Assembly (NCBI GenBank): GCA_029721435.1
Contig: CM056576.1
Coordinates: 121,323,166 to 121,387,165 of the forward strand
Direction of reading: 5' to 3'
Origin: Gymnothorax reevesii
Lineage: Eukaryota; Chordata; Actinopteri; Anguilliformes; Muraenidae
Length of the DNA stretch: 64,000 nucleotides
The notes beneath the pieces are model-generated. The model did no database searches, was not told the origin of the DNA, and worked only from the letters and a program-made list of their open reading frames with translations. Positions 11,076 to 23,650 of the stretch are shown here, in pieces; the first letter of the stretch is position 1; each line of letters opens with the position of its first letter. The position numbers and the translations under genes are program-made.

Positions 11076-12059
11076 CAAACAATCATCCTCTCATGTTTTA
11101 TTTATCTGTATACCTGCTGACAAATAGTCAGGTCTATACTTTGTTATCTTTTATTAAAAAAAAAAAAGACTAACTGATCCTGTGGTTTTAACACCTAGAA
11201 AAGCATTTTTCTTTTTTCCACAATCTTTTTCCATCATCATTGTTTTTGTGAATTAAATCCTCTATTTTCAGTGAGGTATTTATGTGAGAGAAAAAGATTT
11301 AAACTCCATTTGTGTCGTGAAAATCTGTTTTTATAAGCATCAGTTGTATGGTTGTCCATATAATTCGGAGCCTATTTCTGGCAGCTGTGAAAACATGCAT
11401 CTAATCTCAAATTCTAAACACTTCATTTAGCACCTTTTGTGTAAGCAAATCAAATTCTTCCCAGAACATCAACACAAGTCAATCAGTCATTAAGTTCTAG
11501 CTGTTTATGCCACGATGAGTGTATGCAAAATGTCATCATATTAAATATGGGCTTTAGCAAGGACTTAGTTGAATCTGTCATTTGAATGAAAAAAAAAACC
11601 TTTTCTGTTATTCATTAGCATTGCCATGCGAATTTCAGAAATGGTTCACTTCTGAGCTCAGTGCCTCACATTCTAATAAATTCACGATTTAAAGAATTTT
11701 CTCCTCTTCAGCTTGTCAAAAGTTACATGGTGCACGATGGAAACAATCTGCTATTTCCTTTCTCTGCTATGACATGAATCCAAATCTAATCTGCCAGACT
11801 TGTTTATACATCTTGCTACTTGTAAAAATAGATTGCTGAACATTTTCTCCATGATTGCTTTTCTCTGTTTGGAGCTATTAACCTCCCACATAGTTAAAGA
11901 CTGCAGCCAGCATTGCAGGCAGGGAAAAAATAACTTGCTGCATTTATGACATCAATAAAACTGAACATCAGGACGGTATTTACAAAGAAGTATTTCTGAG
12001 TTAGCAGTATAACTGCACTGAATATATCCTACTCCAATTAATTCAGTCCATTCTTCCCC
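11076..12059. other. Unique noncoding DNA, possibly partly conserved
   Basis: This has an adenine run at 11155-11168 and otherwise unique sequence without coding potential. The part at 11700-11960 has a composition like the block upstream, but I cannot say more. Confidence 0.3.
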
Positions 12060-12320
12060 TTGAGAAAATATTCTACAGTTATTTCTTAGTAATACTATAG
12101 TATAACTATAATATTATTGCAGTTTGCATAGTTTACCTAGAGTAGTACAATAGCCAATACATTATAACTATAGTATTACCACAGTCAACAGTAACGGGAT
12201 ATTACTATAGTCCACACCACTTTATTGCTGTAGTTTGAATAACTATAGTATCACTACAGAAATACTACACTATGGTGGCAAAAATACCATAGGATAACTA
12301 GTTTGGGACTACAGTAATTT
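12060..12320. repeat. Cluster of ACTATAGT palindromes
   Basis: About 250 bases contain repeated ACTATAGT or ACTATAAT words alternating with TATTACTACAGT-like segments. Examples lie near 12095, 12170, 12215 and 12242, with decayed versions between. It looks like a degenerate self-complementary tandem repeat. No larger inverted repeat bounds it. Confidence 0.6.
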
Positions 12321-12890
12321 TTTCATAAGGGTCTGATTTAGGCGGATTCATGGTGTTGCTCAGTGCAATTATCCAGAAAGCTCACTTATCCTGCTTCATG
12401 ATACTGGGTTCAGGCATCTTCAAAATAAATCACTTAAAATGGATCAATATTTCATTCTCAACTGGGGGTCAACTATTCCAGCTAAGCAGGAAGTATTACT
12501 GTGTGGGTGAGAACATTTCAGGAGCATCTACCACCACGTTATTAGCTACTGAGGACCATTTTTTGTGCAGCTATACAATTTCATCCAGTAACTTAGATAA
12601 TTGTAATAATTTTATTACGTGAGGGGTTGGTATTAGCTGCACATAATTACTCATATATTGGGGCGTCTGGAGGGAGGCCTAACTCGAAAATGAGGGCTGA
12701 TGTGTTGGGAGCAGAAATAAAGATAAAGTCAGGCAGCAAAGTCTGACTTTCTTGAAGCACAGCTTTGACTTTGAATCAATACAATGACATTGCTGAAGAA
12801 ATACAATTACTTTGTGAGGCATTAAATCCTGGGGGTGCCAGATGTGACTAGCCAGCTGTTTGAGTCAGAGGGATCAAGGAAACTGTGAAA

Positions 12891-12915
12891 ACACACACAC
12901 ACACACACACACACA
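12891..12915. repeat. (AC)n microsatellite
   Basis: Twelve AC units. Confidence 0.95.
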
Positions 12916-15519
12916 GTAAATATTATCACTCATTTATACCTCCGTGCCACATCACACTGACTTGTCCCTTGTACCGTCAAGAGATTTGATTTAGAACTGA
13001 CTTCTGTGGGCTTGGTTCCTGCTGAATCGCAAGTCGCCACAGAAAATGGCTGGACAGGTCGTCAAAGGAGATGATTCCTGTTTGAGCCTCTATCTTCTCC
13101 TGCTCACCCCAGGGTCCTTTGACTCCTTTTGTTGAATGGATTTGGCAAAGGGTCTCTTTTCCTCGTATTTTATGGTCCAGAGTGATGTGACATTGGACGA
13201 TATTTGTGGGGAAAAATATGGTTATCACACCATTGTGTGCTTTTGAACACATTCCAGCATTCATCAATAAAATCGAATGTTTGTAATTATAACCACTGCA
13301 AAACGCGATGGGAAAAAAATAGCATTGCAGCATTCCCCAAACATCTGAAGCTTCCTTTTATCAGCTTGTTTTTTTGAATGAGATTCGGCAACAGCAGAAC
13401 AGTTGTTTCATTTTCCCTATAATGCATATAGGCTAGTGTTCAACTTGTGTGAAATAAAAAATTTCATACACAGTAGATTTGGATTTGGAACAGTTTTAAC
13501 AGTTCACAAAGCTGACATATTAGCTCACTACCTTATTGCCATTATCGTGGCAAGTAAAAGTAGATTTTGATTCTCTTACATGAGTCATCCCATTAAGATA
13601 GCAAAAAAAAGAAAAACACGCATGCCATTACACTTCTTTTGACAATGACTGCCGTCTCATAGTGTATGTTCGGCATAGAAGCACTGCATGACTGCAAAAT
13701 CTTATTGAAGTAAGAGGGTTGAGGAAAATACAGGGGGCAATGATCTTCCAAAACAACTCTGTGAATGTTGCGGTGGTTTAAAAATACTGCGATTTAGCTC
13801 TTGAGTTGCATTTAAGCGCATGTTCATACTAGTAAGGTCCCTGAGGCTGTAACGTTTAAGAGTGTTATTAAGAAAATATGAACAGGAAGATCAAAAGCAT
13901 GAATGACAAAGGCATGCTTAATCAACCACACCAAATTCTTTCTATTTTTCTGTGAACAAAGACAAGCAATTTAGGCTGATTTTTCTTGTTTCGTCTTATT
14001 ACTGTTACATCTAAAAACTACGGAGATATTCAAAAGGTTGATTTAACAAAGATTAGGATTGCTTGTCTAGGGAAATATGTGCAAAGATATGGGACAGGCA
14101 GCTGCAGGCCCAATATCCTGCTATGATCCCATGGCATAACAATATTCATCTTCTTGGTTGACTCTTCATCTTTAGGTCAGTTTGCTTTACAGCAGAAAAA
14201 AGGCAAGGAGGCTAAAAACTCATCATACCTTGCTACATACTTCCGGGCAAACAAACAAACAAAAAAAAAGAGCTCAGGCCAAAATGGCAAAAGATAAGGC
14301 TTTTAATTCCTTATAACAAATCACCAGTCAGGAACTCAGCAAGAATTAAACAAATAGATCACAAATCAGAACATGAAGCCTACAGCAAATCATATACAAA
14401 AACCCCAAAGTGTGACTTTTATAAATCTAAGGGAGAAGTTTTAAAAGAGGGTGTTCAGAAGACAGTCCAAGGTCTGGCGGTGGCGAACAGGAACGCAGAG
14501 GATCAGGCTTGGCTGTAGTAGAAGAGGCTGGTCCAGGGTCTGGAGCCGGGGTTTCTGGCCAGTGGGATCGGGGCACACCAGAGCAATCAGGGCGATATAA
14601 TGGCACCTGGCAATTGCAAACAGGACATATTAAATAGACATGCAAGCAAATAAGTACAGAAATGTAAAAGTTTGCTGACAGCATTTTCACCAAGAGGACT
14701 ACTAAAAAGCTCTCCAGTCAGAGTTTTTTGGAGTTTTTCTCCAAAATTAATTCCAAATGACGCTGCCACACTGTCTATTTTTCTATTGTGTAGCTCGACC
14801 CTTGCAAGTAACGTTAATCAAGGCTCATTTTTGGCCTTAGAATCCCTGCTGGAGAGGAGAGGATGACTGACAGAGTTGCAGGTGAGTAAGCTAGCCAGGC
14901 AGCATTGCTGTTTTCTCACATATCAAAAATGAAAATGATTGAAAATGATCGAAAAATGGTGTGTTAGCAAAATTGTCAAATTGCTAGCTAGCTTCAGCCA
15001 ACTCCCACCCCATTTGTAAGCTCATGTTTACTTTAATGGACAGAAACTGACTGAACAAAAAGGTTACCTGCATTGCTGAAATAGCTACTTACAAACTTGC
15101 TCTTGTCTGCAACAGCTAAGGGTAAACAAAAACCGTAGATAGCTGATTGAAAGGAAATGTTTCAGAGGGCATGTTTTCTCGCAAGCTTTCTGTAAAATGT
15201 GTCCTCATCCATAACATTATCTTAGGGCACCATTTAGCTGAGAGTACATGGAAGTTTTGCCGTACAGCAGCATCTAGAGCACACAGAAGCAGAATTACGA
15301 GCTGAAATAGCTTTTAGACCTTCCTGAACTCCAACTACATCACAGTTCACGTCTAATGACGGCGCTGGAGGGGGAGGGAATGCAGGTTTTGCAGCTTATT
15401 CACAGACATAGAGAGAACATTGGAAAAAACTGCATGCATTTTTACACATTATCCTGAGCTTGGATAGATGGATATATGGTTGAAAATCGTCAAAGAGTTC
15501 TTGTAAGCTTTGTAGGTGA
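12916..15519. other. Unique noncoding DNA
   Basis: No gene is recognised. The 118-codon minus frame at 12977-13333 has no domain; its sequence around 13020-13200 could be conserved noncoding DNA. Short A-rich tracts occur at 14243-14268. A GC-richer patch lies at 14455-14600 with no CpG-island density and no start-site signal I can support. Confidence 0.35.
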
Positions 15520-15746
15520 AGTTATGGGTTAGCCAATCACATTAAGGCAGGTTTTCAGGGAGGACTACTTAAAGAAACAGGAGCCATGAAAACCTGTTGC
15601 AGGCTGAGTGAGCGTGAGTTGTTGCACACGCAGCTTGTAAAGCTGTAACAAGGTGCTTCTTGAGCATTAAAACATGCAAGTGCTCGTGAAAAGATCACAG
15701 TGACAGAGATATTGAACAGCAAAATGGGCATAATATGACCCTTTCA
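15520..15746 (+). mobile_element. Right end of a TTAAAGGG-type element (fragment)
   Basis: The sequence ends GGGCATAATATGACCCTTTC at 15744, the inverse of an AAAGGGTCATATTATGCCC end. This is the same style of terminus as the TTAA-flanked element at 57261-60369 and the TTAAAGGRR group described in frogs (T2-type). The expected outer TTAA reads TCAA. I found no left partner, so this may be a truncated copy; its left limit is a guess. Confidence 0.4.
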
Positions 15747-17255
15747 ATATTTGGCCATTTTGGGCAGTGCAAGATTGGTGGCAAACAAACTAAAAAATAA
15801 TCTAATCAAAACACAAACAATCTTAACAGTCACTTTACGCTGACAGGGTAAACCAAATTTAACTGCGAATGAACTCGTAATAGAAAACAAACAAACAAAA
15901 AAAAAATCCTGATCCAACATTCCTGTCTGTCTCTCATCGAACAGCTATATTTAGTTTTCCAGTCAGCTGGGGTGTGTCGAACTTCTGAAAGTAAGTGCAC
16001 TCAATAAAGTGTCCATGGATATTTAAACATTAAAAGTGTGTATGGGTTTAATAGGGATAAAATGCATTGAATACGAGTTCATTTAACACAGACTGTTTTA
16101 CTGCTCAGTCACTTCTGAGAATGCTGCTTAGCTCTCCCAATTATTTAAACGACAGCAATGCATTGTGCATCTTCGAAATGAATTTATTACAAGGGCTTGG
16201 TTGCCAAGTGGAAGCGTGATGTTATCCACTCCACAGATGACACTTTCTCACGCACTTCCCCCCTCATGCTTTCTTGTGAGGGGCAGCCCTGCCCTCCCTC
16301 TCTTTCAAGGTAAGATTCAGCCCACAGGCATCTGGCTCACTACCTTGGCTCATTCATAATAACATGTAATGACAGATTGATGCGAATGACTCATCATGAC
16401 TCATTACTTGTTTCAAATTAATAACATGTTTGCGCTTGGCTGCTTTGTTTTCTTTGTGTTTCTTTTGTTTGTTATTGATACTTTGCCTTTATTTTTATCG
16501 GTATATTGCATGGAGGAGGATAACTATGTCAAAATTATTGAGTAGCAACGAAATGCTCTCCCCTTCATCACAATTTGCCAATGTATTCTGATTGCATGAG
16601 AAAATACGACACTTATGATCAAAACTTTGCTTGTGCACTTCATTAGTTTTTCATAATCTGTCATTTCACCAAATGAGATATATATTCTTACATTTATTCT
16701 TCATTGATTCCATGTTGATTATTTCTCATCTTGGAATAAACATTTACTGAGACAGAGCAATTTATCATACATTACCACACATTACCAATCTGTTAGCCTC
16801 GACACATGATTTGAAAAAGAATTGAAATAACATACAGATGATCAGCTGCCAAAAAGCAAAACCTCTATTCTAATATCACACAAGGCTCCAACACTAGGAA
16901 ACCTGTCCCTGGTAAAGTCAAATGAATACTCTCACTGAGCTGGCTTTGAAGATAATGACACTAAGTGGATGAGGCTTACGAAGGCGCTCTCGTGGTTTAC
17001 ATGTTTAGACATAAGACCTCAAATCCTCAGTCATGTTTGAGTTTGAAAGTGCGATTACTTAATAGCCGGACAGGAAAGTATGTTATTCTGAGGTTAATCA
17101 ATGTTGAACTTTTCAGTACCAGTACCAGACAAAAGTCTGGACACATTTTACCTGTGTCACAGTACTCTGTTTTTAGCCAAATTTAATTGGTTTATCTTCT
17201 GTGTAGGCATTAAAAAATCGCATGGTAAAAAGTCAAAAGATAACTATTAACTATT
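15747..17255. other. Unique AT-rich noncoding DNA
   Basis: I see nothing beyond an (AAAC)n/A-rich tract near 15888-15906. No domain is seen in frames at 16165 and 16965. Confidence 0.4.
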
Positions 17256-17261
17256 AACCAT

Positions 17262-17475
17262 TTCATGAATACCACTGCTGCCTCGCAGCAAGAAGATCAT
17301 GGGTACGAATTCAGCCTGGGGCCTTTCAGCGTGGAGTTTGCATGTTCGCCTTGTGTTCGCCTGGGTTTCCCCAGGGAACTCCGGTTTCCGCCCACAGTCC
17401 AAAGACATGCATATCAGGCTACTTGGAGATGCTATATTGTCCATAGGTATCAGGGATGTGCGGTTAGGGTAGGCA
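17262..17475 (+). mobile_element. tRNA-related SINE, 5' part
   Basis: It matches the complete SINE at 46814 from the segment CTGCCTC.CAGCAAGAAG through GGGTACGAATTCAGCC (box B position), GTGGAGTTTGCATGTTC and CAGTCCAAAGACATGCATAT to ATTGTCCATAGGTAT. The box A part is lost, and it breaks off before the 3' half. Divergence is moderate. Confidence 0.85.
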
Positions 17476-18047
17476 ATGACTTCTCCTTTTTTTATCGCTA
17501 GATTTTGTCAACCTGTTTCCACTTCCTATGCCTGATTGCCAATCAATCAATTTGTCCTTTTTTCTGGTCAATTAAGCTTGTAATGATTAAGAGGTGATAG
17601 TGAGAAAAAGATCAATTTACCTATATGCTTTAATTCAAGACTACAAGGAAGTAAATCTTAATAATTAATGAGGAAAAAATCTCAACTCTCTCAATAATTC
17701 TGTATATTGCTTTGATCTTATTGTTGATATTGTTTATTGGATAATGAAAGAAGACTGAAAATAAACTTCCTATTTAAGAAAAAATGGCATTAAAAAGTAT
17801 GTGTTTAAGGGGGGAAAATATTATCATAAACATATTGACCACACATTGAACGCCGCATAAGAAAGGTTTTAATATTTGTTAATGGCATTGCGTTAGCTTC
17901 CTCTAAGCAAATATGAAAAAACATGCTGTCTCGTGAGCATTTTAAGTTTGATGCACTGAGCAATGTCGTGGATGGAACTGACACGCCTTTCTGCTGTTTA
18001 GTCTTGTAAATTAGTAAATCAATCCTCAGATTGCTAATCTAGCAAAA
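17476..18047. other. Unique AT-rich noncoding DNA
   Basis: Nothing is recognised between the SINE fragment and the hAT MITE. Confidence 0.45.
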
Positions 18048-18055
18048 TAATAGAG

Positions 18056-18357
18056 CAGGGATGGGCAACGAGGGCCGTATCTGTCCCTGGTTTTCACACC
18101 AACTTCTGAGCTTTAATTAGTTGATTATCTAAATTAACCAAACTATTCATGAAATCTGATATTTTTGGTGCATTTCTTTAAATTATCATGAGTGACCACC
18201 AAAGACTTCTTGTCTCCCAATATAAAATATTTTTCTTTGATCAAACACAAATCTATATTTGTGTAAACAACCAATTAACTCAAATAGTCAGGTTAATTGA
18301 TAGAAATAAAAACCTGCAAACACATCGGCCCTCCAGTACTGGAGTTGCCCATCCCTT
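18056..18357. mobile_element. hAT-type MITE
   Basis: This 302-bp element starts CAGGGATGGGCAAC and ends GTTGCCCATCCCTT, with GAGGGCCG mirrored inside by CGGCCCTC. The 8-bp direct repeats TAATAGAG (18048-18055) and TAACAGAG (18358-18365) differ at one base. The interior is AT-rich and noncoding. Ends and duplication length both fit hAT. Confidence 0.92.
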
Positions 18358-18394
18358 TAACAGAGTAATCGTTTGTTTAACGGCAAGGATTCTG

Positions 18395-18600
18395 CCTCCC
18401 CTAGCTGACCTCCGACGGCACGTCACTGATGGGTATGAATGTGAGATAAAATGGCGTGTGAATGGTGTGTGCGCCCTGCGATGGATCGGTGAGCTGCCCA
18501 GTGTGGGTCCCTGCCTTTCGCCCAGAGTCAGCTGGGATTGGCTCCAGCTCCCCTACTGAGGAAGAAGCAGAATAGAGAACGGATGGATGGATGGACTCAC
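18395..18600 (+). mobile_element. tRNA-related SINE, 3' part
   Basis: It matches the 3' half of the SINE at 46814: GTGTGAATGG, GTGTGCGCCCTGCGATGGAT, GTGGGTCCCTGCCTTTCGCC, GTCAGCTGGGATTGGCTCC and a closing (GGAT)3. It begins within sequence overlapping the end of the fragment at 17262, so it is probably a separate 5'-truncated copy. Confidence 0.85.
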
Positions 18601-18609
18601 CAATGATTA

Positions 18610-18805
18610 CAACCCATTTCCAAAAAAGTTGGGACTCTGAGTAAAATGTAAACAAAAGCAGAATGCATTGATTAGCAATTGATTTTAACTCTCTATTTGA
18701 AAATAGTACAGCATAGATGTTGACACAGAAATGTCATGGTTTTTTTTTTTGAGAAGCTGTGTCCTCATTTTGAATTAGATGCCAGCAACATGTTTCAAAA
18801 AAGTT
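18610..18805. mobile_element. Tc1-like terminal fragment
   Basis: It starts, after a TA, with CAACCCATTTCCAAAAAAGT and continues with a stretch (AATGCATTGATTAGCAATTG, TTTGAAAATAGTACAG) alignable to the left end of the Tc1 element at 56162. It also has the inner repeat of the tip, TTTCAAAAAAGTTGGAACTG, near 18795. The body and the other end are gone. Confidence 0.75.
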
Positions 18806-20417
18806 GGAACTGGGGATTCCATGCCCATGCCTGCCCACTATCGCTGCAGTCAAATGTTGTAGGCTGAAGTCTACATGCTGCTGGGTCCTCTACGCCCAAG
18901 GGCCACCACTCATCCATTGCAGGGAATGTCCCTCGCTATCATAAGTGATATGATTCTTGTGAATAATAAGCCAATTAGCCAATTAAGCCCTCCGAGAAGA
19001 AGTGTTCACTTTGTTGTTATGAGAACAAAGAGATAGAAAAGATATTTGATTGTGATAAAGATAAGAACAGGATTATTAATTTTTTTTTTATCATGTGGAC
19101 AATTTCAATGACCATGAACAAAACATAAAAAAATTCTCCCTCCCTTGTTGTCTGCGCAGCCCATTATGAAAAATACGATGTTCCACAAAGAAGAAAATGT
19201 AAAAAATATTCGATTGAGGTAAAGATAACAACAGCATTATGAATTGTTTATATATCTATTAACTTATTTATTTCACAATATGGATTATTTCAACCACCAA
19301 AAACACAAACAGTAAAATGTTTTTCCACTCGTTGTATGCAAAATTGTGTTGGCATTCATACTTTTGTCCCAAACATTTGCAGTCTCACTCCCTTCTCAAT
19401 AATGAAACTTTTTTTTTTTTTTTTTGGCCTGTGTAGGATGGAACAACGTAAAAAGTAAATTCAACATATCAAAGTATAGCTCAGGGCCAGTTTGGTCTGC
19501 TGACTTAAAGCATAGACTTACTTGTCTTTCTTAATTTATGAAATTGAATGCTTTACATCCTTCCCATTAAAAGTGCTTAAAATTTAGTGCATGGCTATGT
19601 CCTACAAGGGTATATACAAAACTGCCGAGCCATTGTACAACCCCAATTGCAAAAATCTGGCACTTTGAGGAAAGTGCAATTAAAATCTATCATGATATAT
19701 TTTACAAATCCATCCACCCTCTATTATATTGAAACATAGTGACATTATTTGATGTTCTAACGTGAATTTTGTTGTTTATTAATACTTTGTAATATGAAAT
19801 GTTGTGACTGCAACAAAGTCTAAAAATTTGATTGACAGTTCATCATTATGAAACATCACCATGTTTTATAATCACACTCATTAAATGTTTTGGCTCGGGA
19901 GACACCAGATGATCAGTTCTAGCAGGACGTTTCACAAGTGTCAGTGAAGAAATGAAATTTTATTCGGATTCACATGCTTTTAGGGGCAATGCACAAATTC
20001 GGAGTGAAATTCATTTTTCCCGTGGTGTGCATGCAAGATGTTGCCTAGCGTTACAGTTAACTTGAAATTCTCGCATTTCTTGCACCTGGCATGTTGGGTG
20101 ACGTCACTGTAGTGCTTTTGTTGTATAAAAATTATATTGAAGTTCATTTAAACTTAAATATTGACTTTTTTCAAACGGTGCGTTTTCATTTGTACTCAGT
20201 AGTAGTACTAATGGTCCAGCTGCAGTATCGCTATTCCCTATTTTTGTCAGGCACCTGGCCAGGTTAAAGACTGTCCAAACAAATGCCTCACGTAAATATC
20301 AGCATGTATAGTATTTCTTCTTGTATACAGTGGCGGTTGGTCGACCGTGACAAAAGGAAGCCAAAACCTCCCTCTTCAATGCTTAATGACTTAAACCTTT
20401 CGCAGGTTACTTTTCTT
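18806..20417. other. Mostly unique noncoding DNA with one Tc1 tip
   Basis: It holds a T-run at 19409-19425 and a diverged Tc1-type tip at 19639-19690 (CAACCCCAATTGCAAAAATC). Otherwise I see no gene or repeat. Confidence 0.4.
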
Positions 20418-20822
20418 GATCAGCAGTTGCTCATACGAATTGGTTGCAGGACAGTCAAAGTTATTTTTGATAGCAAATGACAACGCAAATTATCAATACG
20501 TCATTATAAATTAGTTTGTGAGGCTTCTTTCGCAAGAAGCCATAAGAATCCGTTTTTGACAATCTTAATGTAGAAGTGAAGAATGCGATGTTGCGCAGCT
20601 TATTGCTTAATGAGCCTCACTAATCAATTTGCGAATTTATGCCGTTTCACGAGCTACTTGAGTGCTGAATATATAAAGGCCTATGGTAATTTATGTCGTA
20701 ATTTATGTGTGAAAGGAAACCCCTCGTAATTCCGGGGCGCAATGTAGCATTAACAATGCTATTGAAAATACATTTGACTGACCTTCTACCAATTCGTATG
20801 AGCGATTGCTGAGGGGTTAGTT
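20418..20822. mobile_element. Probable non-autonomous DNA element
   Basis: The left segment AGCAGTTGCTCATACGAATT (20421-20440) and the right segment AATTCGTATGAGCGATTGCT (20797-20816) are inverted copies of each other. The interior has a second inverted pair, AGTTTGTGAGGCTT at 20513 and ATGAGCCTCACTAAT at 20609, and a small hairpin GGCTTCTTTCGCAAGAAGCC. There is no coding capacity. The target duplication is not determined, so the type is open. Confidence 0.55.
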
Positions 20823-20825
20823 TTT

Positions 20826-21056
20826 TGAAAGGTCAAGGTCACTGGGGTCAAAGATCAATTTTTCGCATCTTCCATCTCCCTGGACAGATTTTCATGAAAG
20901 TTGGTACATGGACGTAGTTTGTCACAAGAAATGACCGAGAGAGGTTCGTTCCGTCAAAGGTCAAGGTCACAAGGGTCAAAGGTCACCGTATTCATGAAAG
21001 TTGGTATGTGGACGTAGGTCGTCACAAGAAATTATTCTCGCCACGGGTAATTCACT
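20826..21056. repeat. Two-unit repeat rich in AGGTCA
   Basis: Two units about 100-110 bases long share GTCAAAGGTCAAGGTCAC-type cores and the sequence ATTCATGAAAGTTGGTA.GTGGACGTAG. One unit is at 20829-20932, the other at 20953-21032. AGGTCA or GGGTCA half-sites occur at least six times. This repeat type is known from several animal genomes. It directly adjoins the truncated Tc1 on its right. Confidence 0.7.
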
Positions 21057-21057
21057 A

Positions 21058-22192
21058 GTTTGTTTAATACAGGCTTCCAGCAGGCAGGCCTGTTCTGCAC
21101 CGGGGCTCTTCTGCTTCGAAGCCATAATGTGGTAATAGCTGCAGTATGTGATTTTGCATTGTCCTGCTGAAATACACAAGGCCTTCCTTGGAATAGATGT
21201 CATCTGGAGGGGCTCTAAAACCTTTATATACCTTTCAGCATTCATGGTACTTTTTAAAACACTAATGCACCCCCATACCATCAGAGATGCTGGCTTTTGA
21301 ACTGAATGCTAATAACAAGAGGGGTGGTTTTTCTCCTCTTTAGCCCGGAGGACACAACACCCATGATTTCCAACAAGAATGTCAAATTTGGACTTGTCCC
21401 ACGACAGGACACTTTGCCACTTTGCTACAGTCCATTTTAAATGAGCCTTGGGCCACAGAACACAGTGGCGCTTCTGGATCATGCCCAACAATGGCTTCCT
21501 TTTTGCATGATGGAGTTTTAGGTGCCATCTGTGGATGGCACAGCGAACTGTGTTTATAGACAGTGGTTTCATGAAGCATTCCTGGGCCCATTTAGTAATG
21601 CCAATGACAGAATCATGCTGGTGAGTGAGGCAGTGGCATCTGAGGGTCCGAAGATCACGGGCATCCAGTAAAGGTCTTCGGTCTTGTCCCTTACGCACAG
21701 AGATTTTTTCCAGTTTCTCTGAATCTTTAGATGATGTTGTGCACTGTCGATGACGAGACCATCAAAGACATTGAGGAACATTGTTCTTAAAGTATTCCAC
21801 AATTTTTTTAGGCAAGCCTTCACAGGTTGGAGAGCCTCCAGCCATCTTTACTTCTGAGAGACTCAGCCTCTCTAAGACATCCCTTTTATAGCCAATCATG
21901 TTACACACCTGATGCCAGTTACTGTAATTACTTGCTAAATGTTCTTTCAGCTGATTGCTTTTTCAGCCCTTTTTTTGCCTGTGTCCCAACTTTTTTGAGA
22001 CTTGTTGCTGCCAGAAAATTTGACATGAGCTCATTTTGTAGATAAAAATGTAAAATATTTCAGTTTCAACATTTGAAATGTTATCTATGTTCTATTTTCA
22101 ATAACATATTGGCTCATGTGATCTGAAAGTCATTGCATTTTGACTTTATTCACAATTTACACTTCGTCCAAACTATTTCTGAGTTGGAGTTG
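21058..22192 (-). mobile_element. Tc1-like transposon, copy 2, truncated
   Basis: The right end, ACTATTTCTGAGTTGGAGTTG (to 22192, followed by TA), is the 5' end of the same family as 3338-5936 and 30488-32085. The left (3') end is missing: homology stops near 21058 and no second tip is present. About 105 bases of the transposase region, relative to copy 1, are also deleted near 21080. Confidence 0.88.
21062..21845 (-). pseudogene. Tc1-like transposase relic (copy 2)
   Basis: The start is at 21843-21845 (MAGGSPTCEGLPKKI). A small deletion inside the first helix-turn-helix shifts the frame after about 27 codons. The linker, [12 protein letters not shown], and catalytic core up to [13 protein letters not shown] lie in the frame 21309-21698. 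The WSDES motif is altered to WDKS, with the catalytic aspartate kept. The next frame, MVWGCIS, lies at 20976-21281. The C-terminal third, including the glutamate motif, is deleted. Confidence 0.82.
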
Positions 22193-22194
22193 TA

Positions 22195-23349
22195 AAAATC
22201 AAGCTGTCACAATGAACATGTGGAGGATCAATTTGAAGACACACAGAATATCAATTTCAAATCAGAGTCTTCTTCAGTGGTAAATTGGCATTTTGAGATC
22301 ACACTTGCAAACTATTTTCAACTGGACTCTGTAGCTCAGTTGAAAAAGCGGTGGGATGGAACTACCTAAGTCGTGAGTATTAACCTCACCCAAGTTTTTA
22401 TGATCCGGTCTTAAACAGTGTCAGTAAAAAGTGTTCAATAACTATGGTAGTACATAAATTAATAGTTGAAATAAATTGCTCTGGAAAAGAATATGCTAAA
22501 TTTCTTTAAGAGTTTGAATTAAAAATTCTAGCCATAATACTGTTTCATATTAAGAAAATGGAACCCATCAGCTTGTGTACCTTGTTTTCAAGGTCATTGT
22601 TTGCAGCAAAATGTTTGACTGCACCAAACTATTTCCTCATGGATTTCACTTATCTGTGCAATAAAAATGCGTTTACCGAAACATTGAATCTAACAGATTT
22701 ACGTATGAGTGCGTGTCGCCTGCCCGCATCATCCATAAAATACCAAGTGCGGTCCACCATTCATGGGCTAAATTTGAAAAAGCTTACTAGTTTTCTATTG
22801 AGAATAACAGTTGTAAATAAGGCAATTTATACTACATAATAATGTGACAATTAAGTGCTGCAAAATATTATTCATGTAGGAAGTCTGGCAAGTCGCTTGT
22901 AAATTGCACTACAGCAGCACAGAAAATATACAGCAGTGTAAAAGCTTTAATTGTTTGAATGAACTCACGTAAAATTAGAAGTTGTTTATCCTTGGCTAAT
23001 ATAATTAATGCTATTACAGCAATTTCATTAGAAATTCCATTAGATTAAAAAATACTCTTGTCAAGTGAATGAACATTTTCTCCCTTGTGTAAAATTGATT
23101 GTAATCACACTCTGGCCCTCCCACCATCTGATCTTTAATAAATGCAGAAGGGTTCATATATTTCCCACCCTCTGCCCTGCAGCCTGCTCATTATTTTTCT
23201 AATTTGGAATGAGGTGGCGCAAACTTTTATTTTTTCAGTGACACTCATAAATCTTGACAAACATGACTTTGATTGCTTTCATTTCTGAGCTGCATAAATT
23301 GTATTTGATTTCCCGCAATAATGTCCTGAAATTAAATTCATACCGTCAC
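22195..23349. other. Unique noncoding DNA; weak tRNA-like stretch at 22328-22395
   Basis: The only structure is CTGTAGCTCAGTTGAAAAAG at 22329, which resembles a tRNA box A region, followed 35 bases later by a poor box B-like GTGAGTATTAACC. It does not fold into an evident cloverleaf. It may be a decayed tRNA-derived SINE. The rest is unique and AT-rich. Confidence 0.3.
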
Positions 23350-23376
23350 ATACATACACACACACACACACACACC
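23350..23376. repeat. (AC)n microsatellite
   Basis: An ATACATAC lead-in followed by about eleven AC units. Confidence 0.9.
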
Positions 23377-23389
23377 CACGCACACCAGA

Positions 23390-23650
23390 GAAACCTTGCT
23401 CGCTAACTACTGAAGCCACGTAAGCACATCTGAAAACCTCTTGCCCATATACTACAGAAACCATGAACAAATGCAACTGAACGCTAACACAAACATAATT
23501 AAAGGCTAGCACATGCACTACAGAAACCTCTCACAAACACAATCAAGCCCACACACTTCTGAAACTTTACACAAATAGCGCGCAGACAGGTTATTGTATG
23601 ACTGAATCCATGCGCCCAATCTATTGAAACCTCAAACAAACACTATGGCC
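23390..23650. repeat. Decayed minisatellite
   Basis: The motif CTACTGAAACC, or a close variant (CTACAGAAACC, CTTCTGAAACT, CTATTGAAACC), recurs about six times at intervals of 40-60 bases. Each is usually followed by A/C-rich CACAAACAC sequence. The units are too diverged to fix a period by eye. Confidence 0.55.

Noticed and set aside
12977..13333. 118-codon minus-strand frame as a gene
   Set aside because: No family resemblance, signal or exon structure.
22328..22395. tRNA gene
   Set aside because: Only a box A-like word is good. Box B is poor and no acceptor stem or cloverleaf could be drawn.
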